Source of the DNA: Microvirga ossetica
GTDB taxonomy: Bacteria > Pseudomonadota > Alphaproteobacteria > Rhizobiales > Beijerinckiaceae
Assembly: GCF_002741015.1 (NCBI RefSeq)
Contig: NZ_CP016616.1
Span: 5,234,501 to 5,298,500 of the forward strand
DNA: 64,000 nucleotides
Reading direction: 5' to 3'
Shown: positions 28,392-38,555 of the stretch, one piece after another
How the letters are laid out: the number at the start of each line of letters is the position of its first letter
Position numbering within the stretch: position 1 is the first letter of the stretch
The notes under the pieces: generated by a model
Told to the model about the DNA's origin: nothing
Seen by the model: the letters and a program-made list of their open reading frames with translations, nothing else
Databases searched by the model: none
Translations under genes and position numbers: made by a program

Positions 28392-29539
28392 CAGATATCG
28401 TAAGCCTTCCGCCCGAAACGGGACCTTCGCTCGATCTGCGCAGCAAGGACATGGCCGTTGCCGGCCAGTGGCGCCTGTTCTGGCTCAAGTTCAAGAAGCA
28501 CAAGGTCGCGCTCGTCAGCCTCTTCGTGATCGTGTTCATGTATCTTGTCGCGGCTCTCGCCGATTTCATCGCGCCCTACGATCCCAATGCGACCAATTCG
28601 CGGTTCACCTATGCGCCGCCGCAGGCTCTCTCGCTTATGCTGGCCGGCTCGTTCCAGCCGCACGTCGACCAGCTGAAGATGACACTGAACACCGAGTCGA
28701 TGCGCCGGGAATTCACTTCCGACCCAACGAAACCACTTTCTGTCTCCTTCTTCGTGCCGGCCCAGCCCTATTATCTGCTTGGCTTCATCCCGATGCAGAC
28801 CAAGCTGTTCGGTCTCACCAACCCTAAGCCGGGCGACAGCATGTATATCTTCGGTGCCGACCGCCTCGGCCGGGACATCTTCTCGCGGGTCGTGCATGGG
28901 GCGCAGGTCTCGCTGTCCATCGGGCTCGTGGGCGTCTTCATGAGCCTGATCCTCGGCGTGACCATCGGCGGCATTTCCGGCTTTTTCGGCGGCTGGATCG
29001 ATCTCGGCATCCAGCGTCTCATCGAGCTGCTGCGCTCGATCCCTACCATTCCTCTCTGGATGGGCTTCGCAGCGGCCATCCCGGTCGGATGGCCGCCGCT
29101 TCGCACTTATTTCGTCATCACGCTGATCGTATCCCTGATCGGCTGGACCAGCCTGGCGCGGGAAGTGCGCGGCAAGTTCCTCTCCCTGAGAAACGAGGAT
29201 TTCGTGACCGCCGCCCGCCTCGACGGCATGAGCGAGATCGGCATCATCTTCCACCACCTGGTGCCGTCCTTCACGAGCCATATCATCGCGACCCTGACGC
29301 TTGCGATCCCGTCGATGATCCTGGCCGAGACCGCGCTGTCCTTCCTCGGAATCGGTCTGCAGCCGCCGATCATCTCCTGGGGTGTCCTTCTGCAAGAGGC
29401 GCAGAACATTCGCGCCGTTGCCCAGGCGCCGTGGCTTCTTTTCACCCCGGCTGCCGCCATCGTTATTTCGGTTCTTTCTCTCAACTTCCTCGGCGACGGT
29501 CTCCGCGATGCCGCTGATCCCTATGAGTCGGTGTCATGA
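28388..29539 (+). CDS. ABC transporter permease (DppC-like, long form)
   Basis: 383 residues. Two-part DppC layout, but with an extra ~100-residue periplasmic loop between the first helix (VALVSLFVIVFMYLVAALADF) and the FGADRLGRDIFSRV motif. This long loop is typical of the DppC partners of large family 5 receptors. EAA-like loop: DFVTAARLDGMSEIGIIFHH. ATGA overlaps link it to both neighbours. Confidence 0.94.
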   Translation: MTDIVSLPPETGPSLDLRSKDMAVAGQWRLFWLKFKKHKVALVSLFVIVFMYLVAALADFIAPYDPNATNSRFTYAPPQALSLMLAGSFQPHVDQLKMTLNTESMRREFTSDPTKPLSVSFFVPAQPYYLLGFIPMQTKLFGLTNPKPGDSMYIFGADRLGRDIFSRVVHGAQVSLSIGLVGVFMSLILGVTIGGISGFFGGWIDLGIQRLIELLRSIPTIPLWMGFAAAIPVGWPPLRTYFVITLIVSLIGWTSLAREVRGKFLSLRNEDFVTAARLDGMSEIGIIFHHLVPSFTSHIIATLTLAIPSMILAETALSFLGIGLQPPIISWGVLLQEAQNIRAVAQAPWLLFTPAAAIVISVLSLNFLGDGLRDAADPYESVS

Positions 29540-31236
29540 GCGCCACCAACGGCACGATCCTAAAGGTCAGCGACCTCAGAACCTCGTTTCCGACCCGCAC
29601 CGGCGACTTCAAGGCCGTCGACGGCGTCTCCTTCGAGCTGAAACGGGGCCAGACGCTCTGTGTCGTCGGTGAATCCGGCTCCGGGAAATCGGTGACGGCC
29701 CGATCGATCCTGCAGATCGTCGACAAGCCCGGGCGTATCGAGGGCGGCTCGATCCTTCTGACGCGGGCCGATGGCTTCACCACCGACCTCGCCAGGCTCG
29801 ACCCGCGCGGCAGGGAAATCCGTAGCGTGCGCGGCAAGGAGATCGCAATGATCTTCCAGGAGCCGATGAGCTCCCTGTCGCCGGTTCATCGCATCGGCAC
29901 CCAGATTGGTGAGACCCTGCGCATCCATTTCGGAACGCCGAAGCATGAGCAGCGCGAACGGGTTTTGGAACTTCTGCGGCAAGTGGAGATCCCGCGCCCG
30001 GAATCGGCCATCGACCGTTATACTTTCGAATTCTCGGGCGGCATGCGCCAGCGTGTGATGATCGCGATGGCGCTCGCCTGCAAACCGTCCGTTCTGATCG
30101 CCGACGAACCGACGACCGCGCTCGACGTGACGACGCAGGCCGAGATCCTCGACCTCATTCGGAAGCTGCAGCAGAGCCACGGCATGGCCGTGCTCTTCAT
30201 TACCCACGACATGGGCATCGTCGCCGAGATCGCCGACGACGTGCTGGTCATGTATCGCGGGAAGGTGATGGAGAGAGGTCCAGTCGAGCAGATCTTCCAC
30301 GCACCGCAGGACGATTATACGCGCCGGCTGATCGGTTCCGTCGTCAAGCTGGAGAAGAAGGCGGAGGCCCGGGCGGAGCGACCCGGAATCCCTGCCGGGA
30401 CGCCGCCGCTTCTCGACGTGAAGAACCTCTCCCTGACCTTTCCCTCCGGCCTCAAGGCCGTCGACGACGTGTCTCTTACCGTATATCCCGGCGAGACGCT
30501 CGGGGTCGTCGGCGAATCCGGATCGGGCAAGACGACGATGGGACGATGCCTGCTGCGGATCTATGACCCGCAGGCCGGCGCAATCCGCTATCGCCGGCCG
30601 GACGGCCAGATGGTCGATATCCGCACGGCTGACAAGGCATCGCTGCAGAAGGTCCGCCGTGAGGTCCGGATGATCTTCCAGGATCCGGTCGGCTCGCTCA
30701 GCCCGCGCAAGAATGTCGGCCAGATCATTGCCGAGCCGCTGAAGCTGGCCGGCATGCGGGGCAGGGAGCTCGACGACCGCGTCGCGGAGCTGATGCTGCA
30801 GGTCGGCCTCGAGCCTGCCTGGCGGGAGCGCTATCCCCACGCGTTTTCCGGCGGTCAGCGGCAGCGCATCGGCATCGCCCGTGCAATCGCGATCAACCCG
30901 CGTCTCATCATTGCCGACGAGGCCACCTCGGCGCTCGACGTTTCGCTGCGCTCGCAGATGCTCGACCTCATGATGAAACTCCAGGACGAGCTCGGCCTCT
31001 CCTATGTCTTCATCTCGCACGACATGTCGGTGATCCGCTACATGTGCGACCGGGTCGCCGTCATGTATCGCGGCAAGATCGTCGAGACGGGCGATACCGA
31101 TCAGGTCATCAACAATCCGGCCCACGACTACACCCGTGCGCTGCTCTCCGCCATTCCCCATCCCGATCCGCGCAATCGGCGCATGCACAACCGGTTCCGG
31201 TACGATGCCAGCCGCGTGGTCCCAGCCAACGGATAG
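29536..31236 (+). CDS. ABC transporter, fused DppD-DppF ATPase
   Basis: 566 residues, two nucleotide-binding domains. First: [31 protein letters not shown]. Second: [32 protein letters not shown]; the alanine in DEATSALD replaces the usual proline without touching the catalytic glutamate. Each half ends with the oligopeptide C-terminal extension ([25 protein letters not shown]). Start ATG 29536 overlaps the permease by 4 bases. Confidence 0.95.
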   Translation: MSATNGTILKVSDLRTSFPTRTGDFKAVDGVSFELKRGQTLCVVGESGSGKSVTARSILQIVDKPGRIEGGSILLTRADGFTTDLARLDPRGREIRSVRGKEIAMIFQEPMSSLSPVHRIGTQIGETLRIHFGTPKHEQRERVLELLRQVEIPRPESAIDRYTFEFSGGMRQRVMIAMALACKPSVLIADEPTTALDVTTQAEILDLIRKLQQSHGMAVLFITHDMGIVAEIADDVLVMYRGKVMERGPVEQIFHAPQDDYTRRLIGSVVKLEKKAEARAERPGIPAGTPPLLDVKNLSLTFPSGLKAVDDVSLTVYPGETLGVVGESGSGKTTMGRCLLRIYDPQAGAIRYRRPDGQMVDIRTADKASLQKVRREVRMIFQDPVGSLSPRKNVGQIIAEPLKLAGMRGRELDDRVAELMLQVGLEPAWRERYPHAFSGGQRQRIGIARAIAINPRLIIADEATSALDVSLRSQMLDLMMKLQDELGLSYVFISHDMSVIRYMCDRVAVMYRGKIVETGDTDQVINNPAHDYTRALLSAIPHPDPRNRRMHNRFRYDASRVVPANG

Positions 31237-31240
31237 ACCG

Positions 31241-32449
31241 ATGAAAATCACCGATGTCAAAATCATAGTCTGCTCGCCGGGGCGCAATTTCGTCACAGTC
31301 AAGATCTTTACCGATGAGGGGCTGACAGGGGTCGGCGATGCGACCCTGAATGGCCGCGAGAAGGCCGTCGTCGCCTATCTTCAGGACCACCTCGTCCCGT
31401 TCCTGATCGGCCGCGATCCGAGCCGCATCGAGGACATCTGGCAGTATTTCTACAAGGGCGCCTATTGGCGCCGCGGCCCTGTCACCATGGCGGCGATCGC
31501 CGGCATCGATACGGCACTTTGGGACATCAAGGCTAAGGCTGCCAATATGCCGCTCTATCAGCTTCTGGGCGGCGCGAGTCGCGAGAAGGTGCTGTGCTAT
31601 ACCCACGCCCAAGGCCGCGATATCGCCGAGGCGATCGAAGCGGTCGGCAAGCGCAAGGAGCAGGGCTATAAGGCCATCCGCGTCCAGGTCGGCATCCCCG
31701 GGCTTCCGGATGTTTACGGCACGGGCGCCAAATCGGTGACCAACAACGCGTTCGACGATGCTCTCCCGCATGAAGAGACCTGGTCGACATCGAAATATCT
31801 GCGCTATGTGCCTGAACTCTTCAAGGCCGTGCGGGAGGCGCATGGCTGGGACCTCGAGCTCCTGCACGATACGCATCACCGCCTGACGCCGATCGAGGCC
31901 GCCCGTCTCGGCAAGGATCTGGAATTCGCACGGCTGTTCTGGCTGGAAGACGCTGTGGCCGCAGAGCACCAGGAAGGTTTCCGGCTCATCCGCAAGCACA
32001 CCACGACGCCGCTGGCCGTCGGCGAGGTGTTCAACACCATCTGGGACGCGCGGCTTCTCATGGAGGAGCAGCTCATCGACTACATCCGCATGACGACGGT
32101 CCATGCCGGCGGCGTGACGGCGCTCCGACGCATCATGGATTTCGCTTCCGTCTACAATGTCCGCACCGCATGCCATGGCGCGATGGACATGTCGCCGATC
32201 TGCCTCGGTGCCAATCTTCACCTCGATTTGTGGGTCCCCAATTTCGGCATCCAGGAGTATTCCGGCTATCTGCCGCAGATCCTTGAAGTCTTCCCGGGTG
32301 CATGGAGCCTTTCGGACGGTTATCTGCACCCGGGCGAGGCCGTCGGTCATGGTGTTGAGATCGATGAGAAGCTTGCGGAGAAATATCCCTATCAGCGCGC
32401 TTATCTGCCGGTGAACCGTCTCGAAGACGGCACGCTGTGGCATTGGTAA
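31241..32449 (+). CDS. manD: D-mannonate dehydratase-family enolase superfamily enzyme (ManD/RspA)
   Basis: 402 residues, the normal ManD length. Seen: [10 protein letters not shown] near the first catalytic region, the [11 protein letters not shown] loop with D and H, metal ligands around FWLEDAV and LAVGEVFN, and [10 protein letters not shown]. It dehydrates a sugar acid such as D-mannonate or D-gluconate to a 2-keto-3-deoxy acid in the cytoplasm. It begins 4 bases after the ATPase stop, so it is part of the importer operon. Members with low or different acid-sugar specificity exist, so mannonate is only the family name. Confidence 0.88.
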   Translation: MKITDVKIIVCSPGRNFVTVKIFTDEGLTGVGDATLNGREKAVVAYLQDHLVPFLIGRDPSRIEDIWQYFYKGAYWRRGPVTMAAIAGIDTALWDIKAKAANMPLYQLLGGASREKVLCYTHAQGRDIAEAIEAVGKRKEQGYKAIRVQVGIPGLPDVYGTGAKSVTNNAFDDALPHEETWSTSKYLRYVPELFKAVREAHGWDLELLHDTHHRLTPIEAARLGKDLEFARLFWLEDAVAAEHQEGFRLIRKHTTTPLAVGEVFNTIWDARLLMEEQLIDYIRMTTVHAGGVTALRRIMDFASVYNVRTACHGAMDMSPICLGANLHLDLWVPNFGIQEYSGYLPQILEVFPGAWSLSDGYLHPGEAVGHGVEIDEKLAEKYPYQRAYLPVNRLEDGTLWHW

Positions 32450-32461
32450 TCAGAGGACGAG

Positions 32462-33616
32462 ATGAAGATCACTGCCATCAAGAGCTATGCCGTCAAGGTC
32501 GGCATCCGCAATCAGCTTCTTGTGAAGGTCGAGACGGACGAGGGCATTTTCGGCTGGGGCGAGAGCGGCCTTTCCGGCCGCGAGAGGGCTGTTGTCGGCG
32601 CACTCGAGCATTATGCCGAGTTCCTGCGCGGCCGCGATCCGTTCAAGATCGGGGCGCTGTGGCAGGAGATGTATCGCAGCCAGTATTTCGAGGGCGGCCG
32701 AGTGCTGCAGGCGGCGATTTCCGCCATCGACATCGCGCTTTACGACGTCAAGGGCAAGGCCCTCGGCGTGCCGGTCTACGAACTGCTCGGCGGAAAGCAG
32801 CGCGATCGCATTCCAACCTTCGCCACGACCTTCGCGGAGCCCGGGCCTGCCATGATCGAGCAGGCGCGGATGCTGGTCGAGCATGGCTGGACCGCCATGC
32901 GCCTTTCGCCTTCGGGGCACGAGCACAAGGAGATCTACGAGCCGCGCGAGCATATCGCGACCACCGCCAAATGGTGCGTGAAGGCGCGCGAAGCGCTCGG
33001 CGAGGATGTCGTTCTCGGAATCGATTATCACCATCGTCTCAGCGTCGCGGAGGCGGCGAGCTTCTGCCAGAAGATGCCCTCGGGCACTCTCGACTTTCTC
33101 GAGGAACCCATCCGTGACGAGTCGCCGAGTTCCTACGAGGCTTTGCGTCGCCTGACCGACATTCCCTTCGCGATCGGCGAGGAGTTTGCGTCGAAATGGC
33201 AGTTTCAGCCCTATATCGAACGCGACATCCATCAATATAATCGCCTCGATGTCTGCAATGTCGGCGGCCTGACGGAGTCGATGAAGGTCGCGGCCTGGAG
33301 CGAAACCCACTACGTTGACATGATGCCGCATAACCCGCTCGGGCCGGTCTGCACTGCGGCGACGATTCATTTCTCGGCGGCTGTGCCCAATTTCTCTTGG
33401 CTCGAGACCCGCGCGAGCCCCGCGGAGACGCATCTCGGTTTCGACAACGCCGATTTCTTCCCGGTTCAGCCGCGGCTGGAAGGATCCTACTATCCGGTTC
33501 CGGATGCGCCGGGCCTCGGCATCGAGGTCAACGAAGAGCTGATCGCCAGACAGAGTTTCGAGTTTTGGGAGGCGCCGCATCTGAAGCGCCGGGACGGCTC
33601 CGTGACCAACTGGTAA
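32462..33616 (+). CDS. dgoD: Mandelate racemase/enolase family sugar-acid dehydratase (galactonate dehydratase-like)
   Basis: 384 residues with the DgoD layout: VETDEGIFGWGESGLSGRE cap region, LGIDYHHRLS (metal ligand D), LDFLEEPI (E), AIGEEFAS (E) and the catalytic histidine in MMPHNPLGPV, then FSWLETR. It begins 12 bases after manD behind AGAGGACG. Together the two dehydratases would process an imported aldonate. A 2-keto-3-deoxy kinase and aldolase are not in this operon; the PfkB/DapA pair at 47-49 kb could supply them (speculative). Exact substrate unknown. Confidence 0.85.
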   Translation: MKITAIKSYAVKVGIRNQLLVKVETDEGIFGWGESGLSGRERAVVGALEHYAEFLRGRDPFKIGALWQEMYRSQYFEGGRVLQAAISAIDIALYDVKGKALGVPVYELLGGKQRDRIPTFATTFAEPGPAMIEQARMLVEHGWTAMRLSPSGHEHKEIYEPREHIATTAKWCVKAREALGEDVVLGIDYHHRLSVAEAASFCQKMPSGTLDFLEEPIRDESPSSYEALRRLTDIPFAIGEEFASKWQFQPYIERDIHQYNRLDVCNVGGLTESMKVAAWSETHYVDMMPHNPLGPVCTAATIHFSAAVPNFSWLETRASPAETHLGFDNADFFPVQPRLEGSYYPVPDAPGLGIEVNEELIARQSFEFWEAPHLKRRDGSVTNW

Positions 33617-33625
33617 TCGGCCTGC

Positions 33626-33687
33626 GGAGACGCTGCGACCCATCGTGGTTTCTGCGTCTCCCACGCCGTTCATGACATCGGCGTGGG
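33626..33687 (+). terminator. Two adjacent hairpins after the dehydratase operon
   Basis: GGAGACGC/GCGTCTCC (33626-33633 with 33654-33661) and CCCACGCCG/CGGCGTGGG (33660-33668 with 33679-33687) are perfect stems that overlap by two bases, so they may be mutually exclusive. There is no T-run, so a factor-dependent or processed end is more likely than a classical terminator. Confidence 0.35.
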
Positions 33688-33836
33688 CGATCGCCGGCGG
33701 ATGGTCGCCGATCATGAAAGCCGCAGCGCTTCGATGCTAGGCACCACGTCGTCGGCTCGGCTGGTGCGTACCGGGCAAGGCCGATCTCCAAGGGTTCCTT
33801 ATCAACTCACTGTAACGAAAGCTCATTTCTTCGCTA

Positions 33837-33875
33837 ATAATTCATATGATTGACTTATTCATTCATATGAATTAT
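33837..33875. promoter_or_regulatory. TetR-type operator upstream of cecR
   Basis: ATAATTCATATGA (33837-33849) and TCATATGAATTAT (33863-33875) form a perfect 13-bp inverted repeat with a 13-bp spacer; each arm itself contains a near-perfect ATTCATATGAAT palindrome. The spacer contains TTGACT, a -35-like box. It lies 25 bases before the regulator start, so autoregulation by occlusion is likely. Confidence 0.7.
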
Positions 33876-33900
33876 CGAGAGGTATGCAATGAGGTGAGCG

Positions 33901-34590
33901 ATGGTTCCGAGACAGCAAGCCAAGGTCATTCGCAGTGACCTGACCCGCGAAAAACTCCTGACGGCCTCCATCGATGTGTTCGGTCGCTACGGCTTTGACG
34001 GCGCGACGACCCGGATGCTGACAGACGCGGCGGGCGTGAACCAGCAGGCCATCCCTTACTATTTCGGCAGCAAGGAGGGGCTCTATATCGCGACCGCCGA
34101 ATTCATCGCCCAGCAGATCGGCGTTCATGTATCTCCCATGCGGGAGAAGGTGAGGGGGCGCTTTCTCCGGGCTGACGAGGCCGGCGACCCGGTCGGTGAG
34201 GCGGAAGCGCGGGCCCTTCTCACGCAGATCGTCGAGACCGTGGCGGCCCTCTTCGTCAGCAAGGAGTCGGAGCCTTGGGCCCGCTTCCTGATCCGCGAGC
34301 AGATGTATCCCACGGAAGCGTTCCGCCGCATCTACGACGCGGTCATGAGCCCGATGTTCGATGTGGTCGGCAGGCTGGTCGCCATCATGCTTCGCGACGA
34401 CCCGGCATCCGAGCATATCCGGCTCCGGACATTGTCGCTTCTCGGCAGCGTCCTCGTCTTTCGTATGGCTCATGCCGCCGTGATGGCCAAGCTCGGATGG
34501 ACTTCGATCGGGCCATCCCAACTCTCCACCATTCAGGCGCATGCCCGGGAGCTGGTCGCCGCGATCGGTCATGAAGGCAAACGGCAATGA
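33901..34590 (+). CDS. cecR: TetR family regulator, CecR (YbiH) type
   Basis: 229 residues: N-terminal TetR HTH ([30 protein letters not shown], shown by [18 protein letters not shown]) and a DUF1956/CerR-type C-terminal domain ([17 protein letters not shown]). E. coli CecR controls the ybhGFSR efflux operon; the same gene order follows here. Its stop overlaps the next ATG by 4 bases. The preceding intergenic region holds a perfect operator. Confidence 0.9.
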   Translation: MVPRQQAKVIRSDLTREKLLTASIDVFGRYGFDGATTRMLTDAAGVNQQAIPYYFGSKEGLYIATAEFIAQQIGVHVSPMREKVRGRFLRADEAGDPVGEAEARALLTQIVETVAALFVSKESEPWARFLIREQMYPTEAFRRIYDAVMSPMFDVVGRLVAIMLRDDPASEHIRLRTLSLLGSVLVFRMAHAAVMAKLGWTSIGPSQLSTIQAHARELVAAIGHEGKRQ

Positions 34591-35609
34591 ACAGGAAGAT
34601 CGTCGGCATGGCCCTATCCGTCCTGCTGCTTGGTGGGGGCGCGGCATGGTGGTTCAACGTGCCTGCGCAACTGGGTTGGGTGGAGGCCCGACACGACGGG
34701 ACCACCCTTTATGGGAATGTCGACATCCGTCAGGTGCAGCTCGGATTCCGCGTCGGTGGGCGCATCCTCGAGACCAAGGTTGACGAGGGCGACAGCGTCA
34801 GGGCCGGCGACCTGATCGCCCGCCTCGATCCGCAGCCCTACAAGGACGCAGTTGCTGCGGCCGAGGCGCAGGTGCAGAGCCTGCGCGCCACGCTTCAGAA
34901 GCTCGAGGCGGGGCCGCGGGAGGCCGAAATCGCCCAGGCCAGGGCCTCCCTCGCAGAGAGCCTCGCTGATCAGCAGAATGCGGAACTTGCCTATGAGCGC
35001 ACCGAGCGCCTGCGGCCGAACGGCGCCGTCTCCCAGGCCAGCCTCGACCTCGCCACGGCAGCCCGCGACATGGCGCGTGCCAGGGCCAGGTCGGCTCAGG
35101 AAGCCCTCAATCTCCTGGAGGAAGGGACCCGCCGGGAGGACATCGATGCCGCCCACGCGAACCTGCAGGCCGCTGAGGCCAATCTGGCCGCCAGCAGGAC
35201 ATCTCTTGCGGATGCCGAGCTTCGCGCGCCGTCGGACGGGATCGTCCTGTCGCGTGTCCGGGAGCCCGGTGCGATCGTGTCCCCGAGCGATATCGTCTAC
35301 ACGGTTTCGCTGACGGGCGATGTCTGGGTAAGGGCCTATGTCGCCGAGCCCGATCTGGGCCGCATCCATCCGGGGATGATCGTCGAGGTGACGACGGACA
35401 CGGCTCCCAACAAACCCTACAAGGGCCGGATCGGCTTCATCTCTCCTGTCGCCGAGTTCACGCCCAAATCCGTCGAGACGCCGGATCTCAGGACCGATCT
35501 CGTCTACCGGCTGCGCGTGATCATAGATCGGCCCGATACGGGACTGCGCCAGGGAATGCCGGTGACCATCCGCTTGCTGGACGATACCGCAACGGCCCGG
35601 GCCGATTGA
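34587..35609 (+). CDS. ybhG: HlyD-family membrane fusion protein (YbhG-like)
   Basis: 340 residues. One N-terminal membrane anchor ([19 protein letters not shown]), a split lipoyl domain ([12 protein letters not shown] ... [15 protein letters not shown]), a long alpha-hairpin rich in A/E/R (about 85-205) and a beta-barrel ending VTIRLLDD. This is the periplasmic adaptor linking the ABC exporter to an outer-membrane channel. No TolC-like gene is in the operon. Confidence 0.92.
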   Translation: MNRKIVGMALSVLLLGGGAAWWFNVPAQLGWVEARHDGTTLYGNVDIRQVQLGFRVGGRILETKVDEGDSVRAGDLIARLDPQPYKDAVAAAEAQVQSLRATLQKLEAGPREAEIAQARASLAESLADQQNAELAYERTERLRPNGAVSQASLDLATAARDMARARARSAQEALNLLEEGTRREDIDAAHANLQAAEANLAASRTSLADAELRAPSDGIVLSRVREPGAIVSPSDIVYTVSLTGDVWVRAYVAEPDLGRIHPGMIVEVTTDTAPNKPYKGRIGFISPVAEFTPKSVETPDLRTDLVYRLRVIIDRPDTGLRQGMPVTIRLLDDTATARAD

Positions 35610-35663
35610 GAATTGTCGCATCAAATGTCGTGAAATTTGCCCGAGCCGGAGAGAGGCAGGACC

Positions 35664-37433
35664 ATGGCTGACACGCCTATCCATGTCGACGATGCCAGAC
35701 CGGACTTCATTCAGCTCTCCGACGTGACCAAGCGCTTCGGAGTGGCGGCGCCCGCCCTGGACAGGGTGTCCGGCGCTATCCGTGGCGGCGAGATCACCGG
35801 CCTGGTCGGCCCCGACGGAGCCGGCAAGACCACCCTGATCCGCCTGATGACCGGGCTCATGGTTCCGGAGGAGGGCTCGCTCACGGTGCTCGGTTTCGAC
35901 ACGATCCGCCAGGCCGCCGAGATCCAGGCTGCCATCGGTTACATGCCGCAGCGTTTCGGTCTGTACGAGGATCTCTCGATCCAGGAGAACCTCGATCTCT
36001 ATGCCGATCTGCGCGGGCTGCCCAAGGCCGATCGGCCTGCCGTCTTCGACGAGCTTCTGACCTTCACGGACCTGAAGCGCTTCACGACGCGTCTTGCGGG
36101 CAAGCTCTCCGGCGGCATGAAGCAGAAACTCGGGCTTGCCTGCGCGCTGCTCAAGAAACCGCGACTGCTGCTGCTCGACGAGCCGGGCGTCGGCGTCGAT
36201 CCGATCTCGCGGCGCGAGTTGTGGAAGATGGTCGAGGATCTGACGAAGGACGGCATCGGCGTGGTGTGGTCGACCGCCTATCTCGACGAGGCCGAGGCTT
36301 GCGACCGCGTGCTCCTGCTTAACCAGGGCAAGCTGCTCTTCTCCGGCAAGCCTGCCGAGCTGACCTTTCGCGTGGACGGACGTGTGTTCCGGCTGACGGG
36401 AACCGAGGGTCGGAGGCGGGAGGTGCTGGCGCAAGTTCTCAATCGTGACGGCGTGGTCGATGGTGTCATCCAGGGAGATGCGATCCGTCTCGTGATGAAG
36501 GCAGGTGCCGAGGCAGCCGCCGCCATCCCGAAGGATGCCGGTGCCGATGCGAAGATCGAGCCGACGCCGCCACGTTTCGAGGACGCCTTCGTCGACATGC
36601 TGGGGGGCGGACCCGGAGGACGATCCAAGCTCGCGGAGGCAGCTCGGCCGCTGCCCGACACGGGCAACAAGGCGGTGATCGAGGCGCATGGGCTGACCAA
36701 GCGGTTCGGCGATTTCACTGCCTCCGACAAGATCACCTTCGATATTCCGCGCGGCCAGATCTTCGGTCTGCTCGGGCCGAACGGCGCCGGCAAGTCGACG
36801 ACGTTCAAGATGCTGTGCGGGCTGCTGAAGCCGACGGAGGGCGAGGGGCGCGTCGCCGGATTCGACCTGCGCCGCGACGGTGCCGAAGCCCGCAACCGGC
36901 TCGGCTATATGGCGCAGAAGTTCTCGCTCTATGGCGATCTCAGCGTTGCCCAGAATCTCGACTTCTTCGCCGGGGTCTATGGGCTGTCGGGGCAGCGCAG
37001 GCGCGAGCGCATCGCCCTGATGACGGACATCTTCGACTTCAAGGCGCGAGTCGACATGTCGGCTAAGGATCTGCCCCTGGGCCTGAAGCAGCGCCTCGCG
37101 CTGGCCTGCGCGGTCATGCACGAGCCGCAGGTGCTCTTTCTCGACGAACCGACCTCCGGCGTCGATCCCATCACCCGCCGCGAGTTCTGGACGCATATCA
37201 ACGGTCTTGTCGAGAAGGGCGTGACCGTGCTCGTGACGACGCATTTTATGGACGAGGCGGAATATTGCGACCGCATCTCGCTCATCTATCGCGGTCGTTC
37301 GATCGCGCTCGGATCGCCCGACGAGCTCAAGGCGAAGGTCGCCACGCCCGAAAACCCCGATCCGACGATGGAGGATGCCTTCATCGCGCTGGTGGAGGCC
37401 TCGGAGCCATCGGAAGAAGGGGCTGCCGCATGA
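35664..37433 (+). CDS. ybhF: ABC exporter ATPase with two nucleotide-binding domains (YbhF-like)
   Basis: 589 residues. First domain: GPDGAGKTTLIR, LSGGMKQKLGLACAL, LLLDEPGVGVDPISRREL. Second: GPNGAGKSTTFK, then DLPLGLKQRLALACAV in place of the LSGG signature, and LFLDEPTSGVDPITRREF. The degenerate second signature is typical of the YbhF/RbbA group. ATG 35664 follows GAGAGGCAGG. It powers the two permeases that follow. Confidence 0.92.
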   Translation: MADTPIHVDDARPDFIQLSDVTKRFGVAAPALDRVSGAIRGGEITGLVGPDGAGKTTLIRLMTGLMVPEEGSLTVLGFDTIRQAAEIQAAIGYMPQRFGLYEDLSIQENLDLYADLRGLPKADRPAVFDELLTFTDLKRFTTRLAGKLSGGMKQKLGLACALLKKPRLLLLDEPGVGVDPISRRELWKMVEDLTKDGIGVVWSTAYLDEAEACDRVLLLNQGKLLFSGKPAELTFRVDGRVFRLTGTEGRRREVLAQVLNRDGVVDGVIQGDAIRLVMKAGAEAAAAIPKDAGADAKIEPTPPRFEDAFVDMLGGGPGGRSKLAEAARPLPDTGNKAVIEAHGLTKRFGDFTASDKITFDIPRGQIFGLLGPNGAGKSTTFKMLCGLLKPTEGEGRVAGFDLRRDGAEARNRLGYMAQKFSLYGDLSVAQNLDFFAGVYGLSGQRRRERIALMTDIFDFKARVDMSAKDLPLGLKQRLALACAVMHEPQVLFLDEPTSGVDPITRREFWTHINGLVEKGVTVLVTTHFMDEAEYCDRISLIYRGRSIALGSPDELKAKVATPENPDPTMEDAFIALVEASEPSEEGAAA

Positions 37434-38554
37434 GCCGCTCCGATCGCATTCGCAGGCTTGGCACCCTCGTCCGCAAGGAGGTTTACCAGATCGTCCGGGA
37501 TCCGAGCAGCATTCTGATTACCCTCGTGCTGCCCGTCGTCCTGCTGTTCCTGTTCGGCTATGCGGTCTCCCTGGACACGACGCGTACGCGCATCGGCCTC
37601 GTGATCGAGGATATGACGCCGGTGACGCAGGATCTCGCTGCGAGCTTCCAGGCGTCTGCCTATTTCGACGTGGCCTATGGACGTGACCGGAGGGAGTTCG
37701 AAGAAGATCTGGTACTCGGCCGCGTTCGCGGCATCGTAATCATTCCGGCGACTTTCGCGGCGGATTTCGCCGCCGATCGGAACCCCGCTCTCCAGGTCAT
37801 CGTCGACGGCTCGGAGCCCAACAACGCCAATTTCGTGCAGAACTATACGCAGGGCACGGTCGCCACCTGGGCGGCGCTGCGTCGGTCGGAAAGCATGGGA
37901 AAGGCTCCTCCGATCACGGTCGAACAGCGCTTCTGGTTCAATCCCGAGCTGACGAGCCGTTTCTTTCTCGTGCCGGGCTCCATCGCCATCGTCATGACGC
38001 TCGTGGGAACCCTCCTGACATCCCTCGTCATCGCCCGTGAATGGGAGCGCGGCACCATGGAGGCGGTGATGGCGACTCCGGTCACCGCGATCGAGCTCCT
38101 TATCGGCAAGATCGTCCCGTATTTCCTGCTCGGTCTTGCCTCGATGACTCTTTGTGTGCTCCTCGCCGTCTTCGTCTTCGACGTCCCGTTTCGCGGCTCG
38201 GTCGTCGCGCTCTATGCGTTGTGCGCGACCTTCCTGATCCCGGCATTGGGGCAGGGGCTTTTGATCTCGGCTGCCACGAAGAACCAGTTCCTGGCTTCGC
38301 AACTTGCCCTGATGTCCGCCTTCCTGCCGGCCTTCCTGCTCTCCGGCTTCCTGTTCGAGATCGACTCGATGCCGACGGCGATCCAGTGGATCACGATGAT
38401 CGTGCCGTCCCGCTACCTGATCCCGAGCCTTCAGACGGTGTTTCTGGCCGGGGACATCTGGCCGATGTTCGGTCAGGCCATCGCTGTCATGCTGCTGATG
38501 GGGGCAATCTTGTTCGTGCTCGCCGCCCGCAACATCCGCAAGAGGATCGTCTGA
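37430..38554 (+). CDS. ybhS: ABC-2 type exporter permease (YbhS-like)
   Basis: 374 residues: one N-terminal helix (SILITLVLPVVLLFLFGYAV), a large periplasmic domain (about 45-170), then five helices with the ABC-2 motif REWERGTMEAVMATPVTAIELLIGKI. ATG 37430 overlaps the ATPase stop by 4 bases; the upstream open frame is inside the ATPase gene. Confidence 0.92.
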   Translation: MSRSDRIRRLGTLVRKEVYQIVRDPSSILITLVLPVVLLFLFGYAVSLDTTRTRIGLVIEDMTPVTQDLAASFQASAYFDVAYGRDRREFEEDLVLGRVRGIVIIPATFAADFAADRNPALQVIVDGSEPNNANFVQNYTQGTVATWAALRRSESMGKAPPITVEQRFWFNPELTSRFFLVPGSIAIVMTLVGTLLTSLVIAREWERGTMEAVMATPVTAIELLIGKIVPYFLLGLASMTLCVLLAVFVFDVPFRGSVVALYALCATFLIPALGQGLLISAATKNQFLASQLALMSAFLPAFLLSGFLFEIDSMPTAIQWITMIVPSRYLIPSLQTVFLAGDIWPMFGQAIAVMLLMGAILFVLAARNIRKRIV

Positions 38555-38555
38555 C

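Noticed and set aside
34614..37244. An 876-codon minus-strand open frame opposite ybhG-ybhF
   Set aside because: Antisense shadow with low-complexity composition; the sense strand encodes clear HlyD and ABC proteins.
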